Positions 5,229 to 8,443 of a stretch of 8,443 nucleotides of DNA are shown one piece after another. Made by a program: the position numbers and the translations under genes. This DNA comes from JBDSLU01 sp039916225. Lineage in GTDB: Bacteria > Acidobacteriota > Vicinamibacteria > Vicinamibacterales > Vicinamibacteraceae. Below the pieces are notes generated by a model that was not told where the DNA came from, did no database searches, and saw only the letters and a list, made by a program, of their open reading frames with translations. The stretch covers positions 1 to 8,443 of the forward strand of contig JBDSLU010000262.1 in NCBI GenBank assembly GCA_039916225.1, written 5' to 3'. The first letter of the stretch is position 1; every line of letters starts with the position of its first letter.

Positions 5229-8200
5229 CTAGAACTTGATCTTGAACGCGACCTGGATGTTGCGCTCCGTCGTGCCGCACAGCGCGCACGATGGGTTGGC
5301 CAGCATCGCGGTGATCTGACCGAACGCCGCGTTGCCGAAGGTGCCGTTTGGCTGGGCGAACTGCGCGTGGTTCAAGACGTTGAAGGCCTCGACGCGGAAC
5401 TCGGTGTCGAGCGCGCCGATCTTCGTGCCCTTGATGACCGAGAAGTCGATGTTGAACTGCTTCGGTCCGCGCAGGATGTTGCGGCCTGAATCACCGTAGG
5501 TACCGGTGATGTCGGTCGGCGAGACGAAGTCAGCCGGGTTGAACCACTGCGCGATCGTCGGATCGGCCGCCAGGCCCTCGCCGATGCGGTTCGGCCGGTT
5601 GCCGGTGCCGGTGGACTGCACGCCCTGCGTCTGGGTGATCGTGAGCGGCAGCCCGGTGCGGTAGTAGACGATGCCATTGGTCTGCCAGCCGCCCCACCAC
5701 GCCTCGCGGCCGACGGGCAGCTCGTAGATGACGGTCTGGCTGAGCGTGTGCTTGACGTCGTAGTCGGACGGGCCGCGGTTGTACTGCGGATCGTAGACGT
5801 TGGTCAGCGTGACCCCGCCGTCGTTGTCCGAGTTGAGGTCGATCGACTTGCCGAGCGTGTACGCCGTCAGGAGCGAGAAGTTGTCGGCGAACCGGCGCTG
5901 GAACTTGAGCAGGAAGGCGTGGTAGTCGAGCGTGCCCACGCTCTGAGCCTGGCCGACCGAGCGCAGCGCCGGCGCCAACGTCGCGTAGGGACGGTTGCGG
6001 TTCTGGTCGGTCACACCAACCACCGGAGGCGCCTGGTTCGGGTCGCCCTTCAGCATCATCTGGCGGCCGCGCGAGCCGACATAGGCGACCTCGAGCGCGA
6101 AGTTGGTGCCGAAGGCCTGCTGGAGGTTGATGTTCCAGTTCTGGGCGTAGGCGTCGCGGAAGTTGACGTCGAAGATCGACCGCGTCGTGCCCGCCGACGG
6201 ACGGTTCGGGTCGACGCCCGGAGGCGCCGGCAGGCCGTCCTGGACGCGCAGGGTGGTGGCGCCGACGGAGGTGGTGAGCGCCGTCGACTGCAGGAACGGC
6301 GGGTTCTGCGCCTTCGACGACGACGTGCCGCCCGGCGAGAAGTTCCAGTAGACGCCGAAGCCGCCGCGAACGACGGTGCGGCCGTTGCCGCGGACGTCAT
6401 AGGCCATGCCGAGGCGCGGGGCCAGATCGCGCTTCGAGTAGGTCTGGAGATAGCGCCCGACTTCGACGCCATCGACCACCGCGTTGTCCGACGCGATGAT
6501 GAAGCGGCCGGTGACCTCGTCGAAGTTCGACTGGCGGTTGTCCACTTCGATCCACGGCACGTAGACGTCCCAGCGCAGGCCGGCGTTGACCGTCAGCTTG
6601 CTGGTGACGCGGAAGTCATCCTGGAAGTAGAGGGAGTATTCCGGCCGCGTCTCGGTGTAGGTCTCGGCGTCGAACAGGTTGCGGGTCTTCGTGTTCGCGA
6701 AGCCGAGCATGAAGCTGGCGACGTCGAAACCGGTCGCGGTGTTGATCGTGCAGTTGGCGGCCTGGCCGGCGCAGTTCGAGGTCTGGTTGTTGTTGAACCC
6801 GAAGTTGCCGACGATGGTGTCGGCGTTCAGGATCTCGCGCGAACGCAGAGTCACGCTGCCGCCCGCCTTCAGGGTGTGCCGGCCCTTCAGGAAGGTGACG
6901 TTGTCGAAGAACTGCAGGTCGTTCTGGTTGGTGATCAGCGGCTGGTTGCCGTTGGCGCCGAGGTTCCGGATGTTCTGGAACGCCAGCTGCGTCATCCCTG
7001 ACGTCGCCTCGTTGAGGTTGATGCCGGGGATTCCCACTGCTGCCGCAGGATTGGTCCCGTAGTCGATCGGCGTCATGAAGAACTTGATCTGGTTGACGCC
7101 GAACCGGAACTCGTTCAGCCAGCCGGAGCCGAACGTGTGCGTGTCGTTGAACGTCATGCTCTGGGCGTCGATGTCGCCCTTGCCCGCGCCGAACGTGGCG
7201 CCCGCATCGCCGTGCGGCAGAGTGGCCGGCAGCGTCCGCTGGGTCTTCTGATTGCTGTAGCGGAAGAACATCCGGTTGTCGTTGGTGAGCACGTGGTCGA
7301 TCTTGATGTCGCCCTGGTTGTCGGTCCGGGTCAGGACCGGGTTGATCAGGTAGTTCTGCGTCGGCTGCCCGGTGGCGCCAACCGTGCCGGCTGCGTTCGG
7401 CTCCGGATACAACTGCGCGATGATGTTGGCCGAGGCGGGGTCGAAGCGGTTGCGCGGAATGATGTTGCCGGGGAACGGCTGCTGCGTCAGCGGATCGTAG
7501 ATGACGCGGTTGATCTCCGAAAAATCACCATTGCGCATCCGCATCGACGGGACGGTCGACAGATACGTCTGGCCAGCGTTGATGCGCAGGCCCTGGTAAT
7601 CGCCAAAGAAGAACGTTTTTCCCTTGATGATCGGTCCGCCGAGCGTGCCGCCGAACTGGTTCTGCTTGAAGTCCGGCTTCGGGCGCCCGGCCCGGTTGTT
7701 GAAGAAGTTATTGGCGTCGAACGCGTCGTTGCGGTTGAAGTCGTAGGCGCTGCCGTGGAAGGCGTTCGAGCCCGACTTGATCTGGATGTTGACCACGCCG
7801 CCGAGCGACCGGCCGAACTCGGCCGAGTAGGTGCTGGTCTGGATCTTGAACTCGTCGAGGGCGTCGACGCTCGGGAAGATCACCACCGTCTGGAGCCACG
7901 TCTCGTTGTTGTCGACGCCGTCCAGCATGTAGTTGTTGTCGCGCGGCCTCTGGCCGTTGGCCGAGAACGCCGCCGAAGCGCGCCAGGCCAGGGAGCCGGC
8001 GCCGTCGATGTTGGAGCCGGGGATGCCGCGGAGGACGCCCGGGATCGTGCGCGTCAGGCTGACGAAGTTGCGGCCGTTGAGCGGCAGCTGCTTGATCTGC
8101 TCTTCGGTCACCGTCGTCGACAGATCCGAGCTGGAGGTCTGCACGAGCGGGGTCGAAGCGACGATCTCGACCGACTCGGTCATGGCGCCGACTTCGAGCT

Positions 8201-8443
8201 TGATGTCGGTGCGGATGCGCGAGTCGACGCCGACCTGCACGTTCGACAGCGACACGGTCTTGAAGCCGCTGATCTCGCCGCTCACCGTGTAGGTGCCGGT
8301 CGGGATCGACGCCGCCGTGAATTCGCCGTTGGAGTCGGAAGTCAGCGTGCGGGTGAAGCCGGTCTCTGCCTGTTTGACGGTGACGGCGACACCGGGGAGG
8401 ACGGCGCCGGAGGAGTCCGACACGGTGCCGAGGATGGTGCCGG
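5229..8443 (-). CDS. TonB-dependent receptor, Oar-like, with carboxypeptidase-regulatory domain (5' end missing)
   Basis: An open minus-strand frame enters from the right edge and gives 1070 residues to the stop at 5229. The N-terminus is off-window: the visible part begins GTILGTVSDSSGAVLPG, the first strand of a carboxypeptidase-regulatory-like domain (about residues 1-85). The signal peptide, and probably only some tens of residues, are therefore missing. A TonB plug follows at about 90-230, with LPLNGRNF (119-126), QRPRDNNYMLDGVDNN (164-179) and YSAEFGRSLGG (205-215). The remainder, from about residue 260, is an outer-membrane beta-barrel ending in NIQVAFKIKF, whose terminal Phe is the usual signal for outer-membrane assembly. 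Such proteins import large substrates across the outer membrane using TonB-ExbBD energy. The substrate cannot be predicted; acidobacterial Oar-like receptors are numerous, and no SusD-like partner is in view. It has only four cysteines, at 557/564 and 1052/1055. A GTG at 8423 is an internal Val codon, not the start. Confidence 0.95.
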   Translation of the reverse strand, partial: GTILGTVSDSSGAVLPGVAVTVKQAETGFTRTLTSDSNGEFTAASIPTGTYTVSGEISGFKTVSLSNVQVGVDSRIRTDIKLEVGAMTESVEIVASTPLVQTSSSDLSTTVTEEQIKQLPLNGRNFVSLTRTIPGVLRGIPGSNIDGAGSLAWRASAAFSANGQRPRDNNYMLDGVDNNETWLQTVVIFPSVDALDEFKIQTSTYSAEFGRSLGGVVNIQIKSGSNAFHGSAYDFNRNDAFDANNFFNNRAGRPKPDFKQNQFGGTLGGPIIKGKTFFFGDYQGLRINAGQTYLSTVPSMRMRNGDFSEINRVIYDPLTQQPFPGNIIPRNRFDPASANIIAQLYPEPNAAGTVGATGQPTQNYLINPVLTRTDNQGDIKIDHVLTNDNRMFFRYSNQKTQRTLPATLPHGDAGATFGAGKGDIDAQSMTFNDTHTFGSGWLNEFRFGVNQIKFFMTPIDYGTNPAAAVGIPGINLNEATSGMTQLAFQNIRNLGANGNQPLITNQNDLQFFDNVTFLKGRHTLKAGGSVTLRSREILNADTIVGNFGFNNNQTSNCAGQAANCTINTATGFDVASFMLGFANTKTRNLFDAETYTETRPEYSLYFQDDFRVTSKLTVNAGLRWDVYVPWIEVDNRQSNFDEVTGRFIIASDNAVVDGVEVGRYLQTYSKRDLAPRLGMAYDVRGNGRTVVRGGFGVYWNFSPGGTSSSKAQNPPFLQSTALTTSVGATTLRVQDGLPAPPGVDPNRPSAGTTRSIFDVNFRDAYAQNWNINLQQAFGTNFALEVAYVGSRGRQMMLKGDPNQAPPVVGVTDQNRNRPYATLAPALRSVGQAQSVGTLDYHAFLLKFQRRFADNFSLLTAYTLGKSIDLNSDNDGGVTLTNVYDPQYNRGPSDYDVKHTLSQTVIYELPVGREAWWGGWQTNGIVYYRTGLPLTITQTQGVQSTGTGNRPNRIGEGLAADPTIAQWFNPADFVSPTDITGTYGDSGRNILRGPKQFNIDFSVIKGTKIGALDTEFRVEAFNVLNHAQFAQPNGTFGNAAFGQITAMLANPSCALCGTTERNIQVAFKIKF

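Noticed and set aside
4378..5289. 303-residue extended form of the orphan protein starting at 5289
   Set aside because: The extra N-terminal part is translated repeat copy B plus the receptor terminator. Copies A and B differ by 1- and 2-nt indels, so the repeat is not protein-coding.
5748..7001. 417-residue plus-strand open frame
   Set aside because: It is antisense to the TonB-dependent receptor, whose protein sequence is unmistakable. The plus-strand translation is Val/Arg/Ala-biased without domains.

Overview
The window is GC-rich, densely coding bacterial DNA. I infer an Acidobacteriota chromosome, possibly of the Vicinamibacteria type. The basis is the combination of a very large Oar-like TonB-dependent receptor with a carboxypeptidase-regulatory N-terminus, an exported S9-family peptidase, and long PPi-type phosphofructokinases. 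The assignment is made by family resemblance only; no rRNA or other marker gene is present.

Layout. (1) Positions 1-1245, minus strand: the N-terminal 415 residues of an exported S9-family (prolyl oligopeptidase-like) peptidase. It has a signal peptide and beta-propeller repeats, and its catalytic domain lies off the left edge. (2) Positions 1246-1334: a short divergent promoter region. (3) Positions 1335-2606 and 2620-3858, plus strand: two tandem phosphofructokinase paralogues 13 nt apart. Both carry the Asp and Lys signature of pyrophosphate-dependent enzymes. (4) Positions 3859-4377: no gene. It holds a 13-bp tandem repeat, one full copy (A) of a roughly 260-bp repeat element and a partial copy (A'). 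(5) Positions 4378-4773, minus strand: a 131-residue protein of unknown function. (6) Positions 4774-5228: no gene. It holds a second full copy (B) of the repeat element in inverted orientation, then a rho-independent terminator for the receptor gene. (7) Positions 5229-8443, minus strand: a TonB-dependent receptor that lacks only its extreme N-terminus.

Functionally, the phosphofructokinase pair probably supplies the reversible fructose-6-phosphate / fructose-1,6-bisphosphate step of central carbon metabolism. The receptor and the exported peptidase are envelope proteins of the kind that acidobacteria carry in many copies for nutrient uptake and peptide degradation. I see no evidence that they form one pathway with the kinases.

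The least ordinary part is the repeat element around the small orphan gene. The two full copies are of nearly equal length (262 and 260 nt) and share blocks of 56 and 37 identical bases. Each copy has imperfect terminal inverted repeats. Each also has a perfect 9-bp internal hairpin that differs between copies by a compensatory C-G to T-A change. The copies differ by 1- and 2-nt indels, so the element is not protein-coding. It looks like a MITE-like or structured non-coding repeat with no transposase in view.
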